Shown one piece after another: positions 41,205 through 50,682 of a stretch of 64,000 nt of DNA (positions within the stretch are counted from its first letter, which is position 1; every line of letters begins with the position of its first letter). The stretch is from JBLWXV01 sp048267245 (GTDB lineage Bacteria; Bdellovibrionota; Bacteriovoracia; Bacteriovoracales; Bacteriovoracaceae). The DNA lies in the NCBI GenBank assembly GCA_048267245.1, contig JBLWXV010000001.1, positions 868,001 through 932,000 of the forward strand, given 5' to 3'. Below the pieces are notes generated by a model. That model saw nothing but the letters and a program-made list of their open reading frames with translations. It did no database searches and was not told the origin of the DNA. The position numbers and the translations under genes are program-made.

Positions 41205-42857
41205 ATGATGAATAAACTGACTACCATATTCCTTGCTCTCTGCTTCGCGCAAGTCTGCCTGGCCTACACGCCAGAAGAAGATCGCGTTGCCATTGAGGCC
41301 TCTCAAGCAGAGTGTCAGCGCATCAGCAAGATGGCGATTGGAGGTAGTTATGAAGTTGAGTGTGGCGAGCTCTATCAGCACTTTAATAAACCTAATCGCT
41401 ACACCTATCGCCCAAAAGGCCCTGAAGTAAAGATTGCTAGTTTTAATCTTTATTATCCAGGTTCTTACAAAACAATCTTTAAAGACTTTGCACTTATGGC
41501 AGAGTTAATGAACAAGTGGGACGTGATTGGTGCTCAAGAGCTTCTGACAATCATGGGTCAGGACGCTAAACATAACGAGGATGTCGTTAAGTTTATCGAG
41601 TCTGGAGCGAGTATTGCCGAGAGCTATAAGGCCAAACTTGGTGAAGCTCCAGAAGAAGAGAGAGACTATTGGAAAGAGCGACTTCTCACTCTTGAGACGG
41701 ATCTTGAAAAGGCACCAGAACTCTACCGCGTGCCTGGATATTTAAAGATTCTTGCAGAGCTTCGAAAGCTCGACCCTAGTTGGTCGCTGATTATCTCACC
41801 TCGCGCTGAAGCTGCGCAGGACACACACGTTCAGGAGCTAAGCGGATTCTATTATAGAGCGAGCAAGGTTAGCCTTCGCGCTAATCCACACTGTGAAGAG
41901 CAAAGGTCAGAGGCCAGACAAGCCAAGTACGCTTGTCTTCCCAATCTTCGCGAGAGCTTTATGGGTCGCGATGTCGGTCAGATTTTCTCAAGAAGACCAT
42001 TCCTTGCGAGTTTTAAGAGTTCAAAGTTTAACTTCAATCTTCTCACTTCACACATCGTCTTCACTTCTCCTTCTGACCCAGAGATGATGAAAAAAATTCT
42101 TCTTCCTGTCTTTGGAGTGGAAGACTATCAAGAACTAGGACAAGGGGCTACAAAAGCTAAGTACGCTCGCTTTGCTGAGCTTAAGATTATTCTTGAATTC
42201 ATGGGGCGCTATAAAGAGAGTTATAGTGACGATAAGATTATCTACCTCGGAGATACAAATATTGAGAAGGACAATCCGTTTTGGGAGAAGATCCTTCCTT
42301 CATATCCAGGAAGTCAGGTCTTTGTAGATCGTCCGACAACTCTCACGCAACGTCGATTTACTTACGGTGGACAAGAGACCAATGCCTTGGCTTCTAATTA
42401 TGATCACTTCATTTACAACTCTTCAGCACTCACTGAATGTAATGATGAGCAGGGCACTCCTAGGGCCGATGTTTTTAACTACTTTGAGGATTCGTTTCTT
42501 AGCAAGATAACTTCAAAGTACTTAATTCGTGGCGACCTTGCCGAGACATTGATTACTGATGGAAAAGAAGACGATACAGATGTCGATATCACGGATTTTC
42601 AAACTGACTATGAAATCAATGAGACTTATGTTTATCGCAGAGATAAGTTGATGCTCGGATATGACCTTGAGTTGAAAGCTATTCAGACTATAAAAGATAA
42701 TAAGATTGTTTGGGACAATTATCGCTATGAAGAACTTCTAGAAGTTTTTGAGCGTAGAATGTTTACAGAGCAGCTCTTTGATCGAACCTACTACCGCTTT
42801 GTCATTGAGGCGATGAGCGATCACCTACCAATTGCTCTCACTTGCAACTCTAAGTAG
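41205..42857 (+). CDS. Secreted endonuclease/exonuclease/phosphatase-family protein
   Basis: The 550-residue product has a signal peptide (LCFAQVCLAYT). The EEP motifs appear in order: IASFNLYYPG, DVIGAQELL (metal Glu), YLGDTNIEKDN (Asp and Asn), NYDHFIYN, and SDHLPIAL (catalytic Asp and His). Long insertions make it larger than simple DNase I-like enzymes. It probably cuts nucleic acid or a phosphoester outside the cytoplasm. An inverted repeat AGTTCAA/TTGAACT (41178-41201) lies just before the start codon, and no ribosome site is seen. Confidence 0.85.
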   Translation: MMNKLTTIFLALCFAQVCLAYTPEEDRVAIEASQAECQRISKMAIGGSYEVECGELYQHFNKPNRYTYRPKGPEVKIASFNLYYPGSYKTIFKDFALMAELMNKWDVIGAQELLTIMGQDAKHNEDVVKFIESGASIAESYKAKLGEAPEEERDYWKERLLTLETDLEKAPELYRVPGYLKILAELRKLDPSWSLIISPRAEAAQDTHVQELSGFYYRASKVSLRANPHCEEQRSEARQAKYACLPNLRESFMGRDVGQIFSRRPFLASFKSSKFNFNLLTSHIVFTSPSDPEMMKKILLPVFGVEDYQELGQGATKAKYARFAELKIILEFMGRYKESYSDDKIIYLGDTNIEKDNPFWEKILPSYPGSQVFVDRPTTLTQRRFTYGGQETNALASNYDHFIYNSSALTECNDEQGTPRADVFNYFEDSFLSKITSKYLIRGDLAETLITDGKEDDTDVDITDFQTDYEINETYVYRRDKLMLGYDLELKAIQTIKDNKIVWDNYRYEELLEVFERRMFTEQLFDRTYYRFVIEAMSDHLPIALTCNSK

Positions 42858-42877
42858 GGATCGCCTCTCTTTAAAAA

Positions 42878-43291
42878 TTATTTCTTAAGTAGATCAGTTG
42901 TCATTTTACTGGCGAGTTTTCCGTCGAACCTGCCCTTAATTTGAGGTGTGAGCTCCTTCATAACCATTCCCATATTGGGAGCGTCGTGCTTGGCAATAAT
43001 ATCTTTAATGATGGCCTCGACCTCGGACTCAGTTAGTTGTTTCGGAAGATATTCGCTAACGATAGCTAGTTCTGCAGCGGCCTTTTGGCGCAGTTCATGG
43101 CCATCAGGATACATATCAATCGCCTCTTGAAGCTTCTTTTGCTGTTTAACAACGACGTCGAGTTCCTCAGTAGGGTTCTTGCTAGTTGCATTCTCCATAA
43201 GCATGGATTTTAAATACCTTAGAGCATCTAGCTTTACCTTATCTTTACTTTTCATGGCAGTTTTAATGTCTTCGTTGATCTGACTAAGCAT
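42878..43291 (-). CDS. GatB/YqeY domain protein
   Basis: The 137-residue product has the YqeY pattern: INEDIKTAMKSKDKVKLDALRYLKS (N-terminal helices, residues about 5-29) and the C-terminal MGMVMKELTPQIKGRFDGKL. This domain is related to the tRNA-binding tail of GatB. Its free role is not settled. It stands alone and is divergent from the parvulin gene. Confidence 0.95.
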   Translation of the reverse strand: MLSQINEDIKTAMKSKDKVKLDALRYLKSMLMENATSKNPTEELDVVVKQQKKLQEAIDMYPDGHELRQKAAAELAIVSEYLPKQLTESEVEAIIKDIIAKHDAPNMGMVMKELTPQIKGRFDGKLASKMTTDLLKK

Positions 43292-43365
43292 CGTAACACC
43301 TCAATTTTTCGTGAATCAATATTTTGGCCTATCATCACTCATAAGAGAATCAACATCAAGGGGGA

Positions 43366-43662
43366 ATGCGTGTGAGTCTTCGAAAGTTAAATGAGTCGAT
43401 GCGTGCCAGTCATATCTTGGTTGAATCAAAGGAGCAGGCCGATGAGCTCTTAAGAGAGCTTGGTTCGGGAGCGAGTTTTGAGAGTCTGGCGCGGGAGAAC
43501 TCTTGCTGTCCATCTGCTAGAAAGGGCGGTGATTTGGGATTTTTCACATTCGGACAGATGAGTGAAGAGTTTGAAGCGGCTGTTGTGGCGATTGGTCCGG
43601 GAGAAATTACTGGTCCAGTGTGGACAGAGTTTGGCCATCACATCATTAAGCGGGTCGAGTAG
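43366..43662 (+). CDS. Parvulin-type peptidyl-prolyl isomerase
   Basis: The 98-residue product is a single parvulin domain: ASHILVESKEQADELL, FESLARENSCCPSARKGGDLGFF, and TGPVWTEFGHHIIKRVE. No signal peptide is visible, so it is cytoplasmic. The start is uncertain; ATG 43366 lies too close to GGGGGA, and GTG 43372 or a later ATG is possible. It assists protein folding. The stop is two bases from the end of the convergent gene. Confidence 0.93.
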   Translation: MRVSLRKLNESMRASHILVESKEQADELLRELGSGASFESLARENSCCPSARKGGDLGFFTFGQMSEEFEAAVVAIGPGEITGPVWTEFGHHIIKRVE

Positions 43663-43663
43663 G

Positions 43664-45040
43664 TTACTCCCACTTGGCGTCTTGAAGAGCAAAGACAATT
43701 TTTCGGTAAGCGGATTTTCTATAGAGTTCTTCTAATTCTTTTAGTGATTGCTTTACCGCCATCATAAAATCATCGCCTTGCTGGTAGAAAAGAACTTTCT
43801 TAGCAAGGGATTCACATACGAGAAAGACTTGAGAAAGGGGAGAGAGATCTAGCCCTGGATTTTCATTATAGCCTTTGCCGCTGCGAGAGCCGTGGTGCTG
43901 AAGTATGATTTGATCGGCCCCCATCGGAGAGCGTGGGAATTTTGAAATCTTCTCGCTGGCCAGAAGAGCGTGATTTTTAATTCTCTCCTGATCTTCTTTT
44001 TCAGGAACGAGACCGGCGATCTCATCGTCCTTTTCAATCATTGATTCTTCATCGTTATAGAGAAAGAGATCGTGAAAGAAGACGGCGAAGGCCATTTTAT
44101 CTTTCTGCTCTTTAGAGCCCCATTGCATATGATCGATGGCCACATTGCTAAAGAAGATAAGCAGCTGGCAGTGCTTAAAGCGATAGCTCGTGGGTTCATT
44201 CATTAGGTTCTTTAGAAGTTTTGAGAGCTCTGACTTATCGCCCACAATTTGCTGCAGAGATTGTATTGATGCGTGGGAGAGTTTGATGGCGTTTTCTGTA
44301 AGCTCGTTTGTTCTAAATTGAGTACCAATGATATTCATGGCGCGGTCTGTGACGAGCTTTCTCTCGGTGTCTTCCATGGCCGATTTGTTCATTTTTTCAA
44401 GCAGGCTGTCAGTAATTTGATTAGTGAGCTCAAGTCTAAAATCCGAGAGTATAAAGAGCTCAGTGAGTCCGGCCTCTTTGTCTTTTTTCAGCCGATCAAG
44501 ATCAATACCATAGCCACCAGTAAAGCGCTTGTAGTACTTGTCGCGCTCTTGATCGTAGAGATAGATGTCACAGGGTGGAATTGGGCTATCGAGAAAGTAA
44601 TCAATATTAAATGGGAAGAACCTCGGAACTTTGAGTTCAACCATTGCCTTGGCAGTAATTTTTAGAAAGCCTGAACAGCTCTTTAAAATAGATTTTACAC
44701 TGGCAGGGCTTTCAACGCTGACCATTGTTTCTGGAAGCGTCTCGATCTCATGATCCTCACCAATGACGATAACAGGAGTGTTCATTTTTTCGTCGACAAG
44801 GTGTTGATGAAAGAGCTGGGCCGTCTTTTCTTGAGCAATCACGCTCTTAACAATGACCACTCCAACCTTGCCGCTCTCTATGATTGGCAGCGCCTCATTA
44901 AATGATTTTGCGTGAACTAATTCACTACTTAGGTAATTTTTCAGGTTGAGGGCGTAGATATCAAAGAGCTCCTTCTCTGGTGCAACGAGAAGGGCCCTTC
45001 CTAAGACTTTTGCAGGTGGTTTTTGACTACTCGCCGTCAT
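43664..45040 (-). CDS. Degenerate receiver plus HD-type phosphohydrolase-like domain
   Basis: The 458-residue product has a receiver-like N-terminus (GRALLVAPEKELFDIYALNL) without the normal phospho-acceptor Asp (VGVVIVKSVI). The C-terminal half (about 250-450) has HD-type motifs: AVFFHDLFLYND, and QHHGSRSGKGYN in the place of the HHE...GYP segment of HD-GYP proteins. If it binds cyclic di-GMP it is a divergent form, because the canonical GYP is not kept. It overlaps the 3' end of metG by 14 bases, so it belongs to the leuS-metG transcript. Confidence 0.8.
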   Translation of the reverse strand: MTASSQKPPAKVLGRALLVAPEKELFDIYALNLKNYLSSELVHAKSFNEALPIIESGKVGVVIVKSVIAQEKTAQLFHQHLVDEKMNTPVIVIGEDHEIETLPETMVSVESPASVKSILKSCSGFLKITAKAMVELKVPRFFPFNIDYFLDSPIPPCDIYLYDQERDKYYKRFTGGYGIDLDRLKKDKEAGLTELFILSDFRLELTNQITDSLLEKMNKSAMEDTERKLVTDRAMNIIGTQFRTNELTENAIKLSHASIQSLQQIVGDKSELSKLLKNLMNEPTSYRFKHCQLLIFFSNVAIDHMQWGSKEQKDKMAFAVFFHDLFLYNDEESMIEKDDEIAGLVPEKEDQERIKNHALLASEKISKFPRSPMGADQIILQHHGSRSGKGYNENPGLDLSPLSQVFLVCESLAKKVLFYQQGDDFMMAVKQSLKELEELYRKSAYRKIVFALQDAKWE

Positions 45041-46511
45041 TGATTATTTTTTGAAAGAGCGCCTCAGGCATGGAGAGCTTATAGGGCTTTCCAAACTCAG
45101 GAGCATCATTCAATGTTTTGCCAATGTAGGAGAGGGCCGTCTGCGCTGAAGCAGGCATAAAAGGGCTAAGCCAGATAGAGATTTGATGAAGTCCATAGCA
45201 ACAGTTGTAGACAACATTCTTTAGTGCTGGAAGATCAGTTTTAAGCTTCCACGGCTCTTTGTCGTTAACATATTGATTGCCTTTAATCACGCAATCCCAG
45301 AGTGCATCGAGGGCCCTGTCGTGCTGGCGCTTGTCCATTGAAGCTATCATGCGTTCAAAATTATCTTTGAATTCAATTTCTTGAGACACACCATCGGCAG
45401 TTATCTCCTCTGGGAGAAGCTTCAACGAGAGCTTAATAAAGCGCATGATGAAGTTACCAAAATCATTTCCTAGCTCATTATTGTGTCGGTTGATGAGCTC
45501 CTCCACAACAAAGGCACCATCACCAGAACTAGAAATCGATCTAAGTAGATAGTAGCGAAATGTATCAAGTGGCACGAGAGCGAGCATGTCGTAGGGATCA
45601 ACACCGTTATTGAGGGATTTACTCATCTTGCGCCCATCTTGGCCAAGAATCATCCCATGGACATAGACTTGCTCAGGCAGAGCTTCACCGAGGGCCTGGA
45701 GCATCGCGGGCCATATTACCGAGTGAAACCAGAGAATATCTTTACCAATCACATGCATTTGCGCCGGCCAGATTCCTGGCTTTTGGGCTACGGCAGAGTA
45801 GTAATTAATAAGAGCATCAAACCATGTGTACATCACATACTTTTCATCCCCTGGAACTGGAACACCCCAGCCGTTGTCGTTTGGGCGAGAAATCGCAAGG
45901 TCGCGCACTGGTTCGCCTTTAAGTCTTGAGAGGATCTCCTTGTAGGCACTACTTGGGGCCACAAAAGTAGGGTTCTTCTCAAGGTGCTCAATGATCCAGT
46001 CTTGATACTTTGAGAGTTTAAAGAAGTAGCCTTCTTCCTCTTTTAAGCTCAAGGGTGTGTTGTGATTAGGACAAATTTTATCAGGGGCCTGTAGGTCAGT
46101 GTAGAATGACTCGCAAGCAAGGCAGTAGTGACCAGAGTAAGTACCTGAGTAGATCTCACCTTTGTCACTAAGGCGCTTCCAAAAGTCTTGGCAGACATTC
46201 ATGTGGCGCTCTTCTGTGGTTCTAATGAAGTCGTCGTTTGAAATGCCTAGGTCTTGGCAGAGCTTTCTAAATTTTATGACTTGTTCGTCAACAAAGGCTC
46301 CGGTTGGCGTTCCTGCAGCTTTGGCGCTCTCAACGAGCTTTTGCCCGTTTTCGTCCGTGCCGGTCAGAAAGTATGTTTGTGCCCCTAGAAGCTTGTACCA
46401 GCGATTGTAAGTATCAGTGACAATCTTCTCATAGGCGTGTCCCATGTGAGGAGAGCCATTTGGGTAATCAATGGCGGTGGTACAATAAAATTTACTACTA
46501 TTATTTGTCAT
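45027..46511 (-). CDS. metG: Methionyl-tRNA synthetase, short form
   Basis: I start at the ATG ending at 46511 with AGAGAAA upstream, giving 494 residues. Motifs: HMGH in NGSPHMGHAY (HIGH class), zinc-type YCLACESFY and KICPNH, and DGRKMSKSLNNG (KMSKS). The C-terminal Trbp111-like dimerisation domain is absent, as in the short class. It loads tRNA-Met. It lies 28 bp behind leuS and is followed by the HD gene. Confidence 0.97.
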   Translation of the reverse strand: MTNNSSKFYCTTAIDYPNGSPHMGHAYEKIVTDTYNRWYKLLGAQTYFLTGTDENGQKLVESAKAAGTPTGAFVDEQVIKFRKLCQDLGISNDDFIRTTEERHMNVCQDFWKRLSDKGEIYSGTYSGHYCLACESFYTDLQAPDKICPNHNTPLSLKEEEGYFFKLSKYQDWIIEHLEKNPTFVAPSSAYKEILSRLKGEPVRDLAISRPNDNGWGVPVPGDEKYVMYTWFDALINYYSAVAQKPGIWPAQMHVIGKDILWFHSVIWPAMLQALGEALPEQVYVHGMILGQDGRKMSKSLNNGVDPYDMLALVPLDTFRYYLLRSISSSGDGAFVVEELINRHNNELGNDFGNFIMRFIKLSLKLLPEEITADGVSQEIEFKDNFERMIASMDKRQHDRALDALWDCVIKGNQYVNDKEPWKLKTDLPALKNVVYNCCYGLHQISIWLSPFMPASAQTALSYIGKTLNDAPEFGKPYKLSMPEALFQKIINDGE

Positions 46512-46539
46512 ATATTTCTCTAGTCGAAAATTGTTCAAA

Positions 46540-48945
46540 TTATTTTACAACGAAGTTACAGATTTTCCCTGGGACAAAGATTTCCTTCACAATCGATTTT
46601 CCTTCGAGGTGTTTTGAAATTGCTTCGTCGGCCTTTGCTAGAGCAAAGAAATCTTCTTTGGTAATGTCTGCAGCGACGTTGAGAGTTCCTCTCGTCTTTC
46701 CATTGACCTGAACCGCAATCGTGATTTCGTCATCTTTTGCCAGGGCGGGGTCAAACACAGGCCATGGCTCATAGGCTAGAGACTTTGTCCCACCGTGAAT
46801 ACTCCAAAGTTCCTCTGCAAGGTGAGGAGCGTAAGGAGCGAGAACGAGTGCGAAAGTCTTTGCAGTCTCTTGGGTGACCTTACCTTTCTTGGTGGCGAGA
46901 TTCATAAAGATCATCATCGCTGAAATGCCGGTGTTAAAGCGAAGCCCTTCAATATCTTCTCCGACTTTTTTAATCGTCTTGTGAAGAAGCTTGAGAACTT
47001 CATTATCTTCGGCGCCCTCAGTGATATTATTTTTGTCGCCAAGAAAGCGAGCGGCTTTGGCCAAAAAGCCAAAGACTCCTTTTACACCAGAGGTTTGCCA
47101 TGGCTTAACTTTTTCAAGTGGACCCATGAACATTTCATAGAGGCGAAGTGAATCGGCGCCAAAGTCATTTACGATTTGATCGGGGTTCACTACGTTTCCG
47201 CGCGACTTACTCATCTTCTCCCCGTCTTCACCAAGGATGAGACCTTGGTTGACGAGTCTTTGGAAAGGCTCTTTGGTGCTCACAAGACCTAGGTCAAAGA
47301 GTACCTTGTGCCAAAATCTTGCGTAGAGCAGGTGAAGAACTGCGTGCTCAACTCCACCGATATAAAGGTCAACTGGCATCCAATATTTTTCCGCCTCCAT
47401 ACTCCAAGCTTCGAGCTCGTTTCTTGGATCGCAAAAGCGAAGGTAGTACCAACATGATCCGGCCCACTGAGGCATGGTATTGGTTTCGCGGCGGGCCTTC
47501 TTGCCAGTTTTTGGATCAGTAATGTGAAGCCATTCATCAATCGTTGCCAGGGGAGATTCACCCGTGCCCGATGGTTCATAACTTTGAACTTCGGGAAGTC
47601 CTACGGGAAGTTCGTCGGCATCTAGACAGCGAATGGTGCCATCTTCATATTTTAAGATCGGAAACGGTTCGCCCCAGTAGCGCTGGCGTGAGAAAATCCA
47701 GTCGCGAAGTTTATAATTAACTTTCTTTGTTCCAAGCTTTTTCTCTTCAAGCCAGGCAATCATTTTGGCGATGCCGTCTTCTTTTCCAAGGCCATTGAGA
47801 AAGTCAGAATTGATGTGCGCACCATCTCCCGTGTGGGCTTCAGTTGAAATATCTCCACCCTCGAGGACCTGAACAATTTCAAGGTCAAACTTCTTAGCAA
47901 ATTCATAGTCGCGCTGATCGTGGGCCGGTACCGCCATAATAGCGCCAGTGCCGTAGCTTGCGAGCACGTAGTCAGATGTCCAAATGGGAATTTCCTTGCC
48001 GTTAACAGGGTTAATGGCATAGGCACCAGTGAAGACGCCACTCTTGTCTTTGTTGAGTTCAGTGCGATCGAGATCAGACTTTCTTGCAGCGGCGTCTTGA
48101 TAATCTTTTATCGCAGTTTTTTGAGCGTCGACAGTTATCTTATCCATAAGCGCATGCTCAGGAGCGATTACCATGTAGGTCGCTCCAAAGAGAGTGTCTG
48201 GGCGAGTGGTGAAAACCTCAATCTCGCTACCAGCGTGACCCTTTACTTGAAACTTAACCGTCGCACCCTCAGACTTTCCAATCCAATTGCGCTGCATTTC
48301 TTTGATATTCTCTGGCCAATCAAGTGAGTCGAGATCTTCGAGAAGCTTTTCAGCATACTCAGTGATCTTAAACATCCACTGCTTCATGGGCTTTCTAATC
48401 ACATCGTGGCCACCGACCTCTGACTTGCCGTCGACGATCTCTTCGTTGGCAAGTACGGTCTTAAGCGCCGGACACCAATTGACCATGATCTCGTCTTCAT
48501 AGGCGAGGCCCTTGTTATAGAGCTGGACGAAGATCCACTGAGTCCACTTGTAGTAGGAGACATCACTAGTCGCAATCTCGCGATCCCAGTCGTAGGAGAA
48601 GCCGAGAGACTTTAACTGACGCTTAAAGGTCGCGATATTTTCTTTTGTAATTTTGTCTGGGTGAGTGCCAGTTTTGATGGCGTAGTTCTCAGCGGGAAGC
48701 CCAAAGGAGTCCCAACCCATCGGGTGGAGAACATTGAATCCCTTCATGCGCTTGTAGCGCGAAATAATATCTGTTGCCGTGTAGCCCTCTGGGTGGCCAA
48801 CGTGCAGGCCAGCACCCGAAGGGTAGGGGAACATATCGAGGGCAAAGAACTTTGGACGATTGTGATCGACTTCTGTCTTGAACGTCTTATTTTCGTCCCA
48901 ATGTTTTTGCCATTTCGCTTCTATTGTTTGGAAGTTGTACTCCAT
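46540..48945 (-). CDS. leuS: Leucyl-tRNA synthetase
   Basis: I start at the ATG ending at 48945, seven bases after AGGGGA, giving 801 residues. Motifs include FPYPSGAGLHVGHPEGYTA (HIGH), the editing-domain segment TTRPDTLFGATYMVIAPEH, CWYYLRF, and GEKMSKSRGN (KMSKS). It loads tRNA-Leu. It leads an operon with metG and an HD protein. It is somewhat shorter than the usual 860 residues. Confidence 0.98.
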   Translation of the reverse strand: MEYNFQTIEAKWQKHWDENKTFKTEVDHNRPKFFALDMFPYPSGAGLHVGHPEGYTATDIISRYKRMKGFNVLHPMGWDSFGLPAENYAIKTGTHPDKITKENIATFKRQLKSLGFSYDWDREIATSDVSYYKWTQWIFVQLYNKGLAYEDEIMVNWCPALKTVLANEEIVDGKSEVGGHDVIRKPMKQWMFKITEYAEKLLEDLDSLDWPENIKEMQRNWIGKSEGATVKFQVKGHAGSEIEVFTTRPDTLFGATYMVIAPEHALMDKITVDAQKTAIKDYQDAAARKSDLDRTELNKDKSGVFTGAYAINPVNGKEIPIWTSDYVLASYGTGAIMAVPAHDQRDYEFAKKFDLEIVQVLEGGDISTEAHTGDGAHINSDFLNGLGKEDGIAKMIAWLEEKKLGTKKVNYKLRDWIFSRQRYWGEPFPILKYEDGTIRCLDADELPVGLPEVQSYEPSGTGESPLATIDEWLHITDPKTGKKARRETNTMPQWAGSCWYYLRFCDPRNELEAWSMEAEKYWMPVDLYIGGVEHAVLHLLYARFWHKVLFDLGLVSTKEPFQRLVNQGLILGEDGEKMSKSRGNVVNPDQIVNDFGADSLRLYEMFMGPLEKVKPWQTSGVKGVFGFLAKAARFLGDKNNITEGAEDNEVLKLLHKTIKKVGEDIEGLRFNTGISAMMIFMNLATKKGKVTQETAKTFALVLAPYAPHLAEELWSIHGGTKSLAYEPWPVFDPALAKDDEITIAVQVNGKTRGTLNVAADITKEDFFALAKADEAISKHLEGKSIVKEIFVPGKICNFVVK

Positions 48946-49172
48946 CCTCTGGTCCCCTCTAACGGTGTTGATATCAAAGCGCATATCCTAGCAAAAGGCC
49001 TTTGATTTTGAAAGGTTGCGAGCTGCACAAAAGACCCACTAAAAATGTCTTTTACCGCTTGCAGAGGCATTTCCTGCCGATGCCTCACTGCAATATTTAC
49101 CCGGCTTATGCCGATTGGGCCTTTAGCCGAAAATATAGGTCAGGACTGCAATTGTTCAAGGAGATTTACAAT

Positions 49173-49808
49173 ATGACACAGACACTCAAGCTAGAGCACC
49201 GTGAAGGCCATTATGGAAGACGCGAACTCATTAACTTTAGAAATGAAGGCCGCATCCCAGGCGTAATTTACGGTAAGGGATTTGAGTCACAACCTGTATT
49301 TATCAACTCGCATATCTTTACTCAAAAAGTTAAGGCCAAAGGCGTTCTCTTTGAAGTTGAGTGGCAAGGACAAAGCTATATGGTGAACGTGGATAGCATC
49401 CAACGCGATCCAGTTACACACAAAATGTGGCACATCTCACTTCACAAGCTTGAGAGAAATGCTGAAGTGACAATTGACCTTCCAGTAGTACTCGACGGTG
49501 AAGCCGCTGGTATGAAAGCTGGTGGAGTTGTTCAACTCGTTGAAGAGCGCATGACTGTAAGAGGTCGTCCAGATGCAATGCCAGAAGCCCTTCACATTGA
49601 TGTTTCATCACTTGAAGTAGGTCACAAGCTACATGTTTCTGATATCACTTTCCCGCGCGGTGTGAAGCCATGGGGCTACGAAGCTGAGTACGTAGTAGCT
49701 ACTTGTCACTACGCTCACGTTGAAAGTGTTGAAGAAGCTGCTAAGCCTGAAGTTGCACCTGCTGACGTTCCAGTTGTTGGCGAAGATGACATCAAAGAAG
49801 CTGCTTAA
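49173..49808 (+). CDS. rplY: 50S ribosomal protein L25 (CTC/TL5 type)
   Basis: I start at ATG 49173, nine bases after AAGGAG, giving 211 residues. The N-terminal L25 domain (REGHYGRRELINFRNEGRIP, then GVIYGKG) is followed by the TL5-type C-terminal domain (VVQLVEERMTVRGRPDAMPE, ISLHKLERNAEVTIDLPVVL). The C-terminal tail is Ala/Glu/Val-rich. It binds 5S rRNA. A terminator follows. Confidence 0.97.
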   Translation: MTQTLKLEHREGHYGRRELINFRNEGRIPGVIYGKGFESQPVFINSHIFTQKVKAKGVLFEVEWQGQSYMVNVDSIQRDPVTHKMWHISLHKLERNAEVTIDLPVVLDGEAAGMKAGGVVQLVEERMTVRGRPDAMPEALHIDVSSLEVGHKLHVSDITFPRGVKPWGYEAEYVVATCHYAHVESVEEAAKPEVAPADVPVVGEDDIKEAA

Positions 49809-50298
49809 TCTAGCGACAAATTATTTTTTTAAAAGGGGCCCGAGCTTAGTCTTGGGCCTTTTTTATTTGCTCACTTCCAGTGTGAGTTTTGGTATGTGTA
49901 ACTTTCCTCACAACCCTGCTGCCCTGTGCGCTCAAGTTGTGCCAACTTCTCACACACTCAAGAATGGAAAGTGCCAGTTAAAGGCGAGAGTGGTAAAGGT
50001 CAAGAGACCAGCTGGAGTCTATCGCTACGATGACTCTCTCAAGCGCATTGATTTTCAAAAACCAGAGGCATTTAAAACAGAGCCCCAGCAGATAATTTAT
50101 GGGACAAAAGAGTTTTGTAACTCTCAAAATGTCGTTGATAAAAAGAAAATGAATTTGCTCATCAAGCTCAACTGTTACGACGAAGATACGACAATTCCAG
50201 ACTACGCATGGAGAGCGCATACAGAGAGCTCTGAACTAATTGATCCGTGGACTAAGAAGAAAATGAAGATTGATTGTTCGTTTCTAAGTAGGGATTAA
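49788..50298 (+). CDS. Secreted Cys-containing protein, start uncertain
   Basis: The frame is open from before 49788. If ATG 49788 is used it overlaps the end of rplY by 21 bases and gives a leader with KK and a hydrophobic stretch LVLGLFYLLTSSVSFG. A TTG near 49852 or ATG 49892 are other starts. The mature region has five or six Cys (MCNFP, LCAQVV, KCQLK, FCNSQ, NCYDED, DCSFL), which argues for a periplasmic or secreted protein. The rplY terminator lies inside the longest form. No family is recognised. Confidence 0.55.
49831..49864 (+). terminator. Intrinsic terminator after rplY
   Basis: AAAAGGGGCCC and GGGCCTTTTTT form a stem with a small bulge and end in a T6 run, 23 bases behind the stop codon. 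Confidence 0.8.
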
Positions 50299-50682
50299 AA
50301 GAAATTAAAGAATGGAAGGGCCCTCACACAAGTACATTTGGGGGGGGGTATGACTGACTCAATGTCAGGACCCGTTCCATTTCTTAAGATGTGCCCCTCA
50401 TTTAAGGGGTGTACCTAATCAAGATGTAACCACAGCCTCTCTTGCCCACTCTCTCTCATCTCTCTCTCGGGGCCAGAGAAGCTCATCTCGCTTAGGTGGG
50501 CGCAATTTAATCTAAAACCTCGTGGCGATCAATGCTTTTGGGACAAGTGCGTAAAAATTTCCAGACAAAATTTGAAAATGTCCAAATCGCTGTCTTTTAA
50601 GGAGATAACCCATTGATTTGTCGCTTTGCCCGTGGACAAAAAAGAGGGCTATACTCAGAATATGTCTTTAAAAGAGGATTTT
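50299..50682. other. Gene-free stretch between secreted protein and coaD
   Basis: I see no convincing gene. A nine-G run lies at 50340-50348 and a CT-rich repeat (tctctc type) near 50440-50470. A TATACT box at about 50657 is near the coaD start. Confidence 0.5.
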
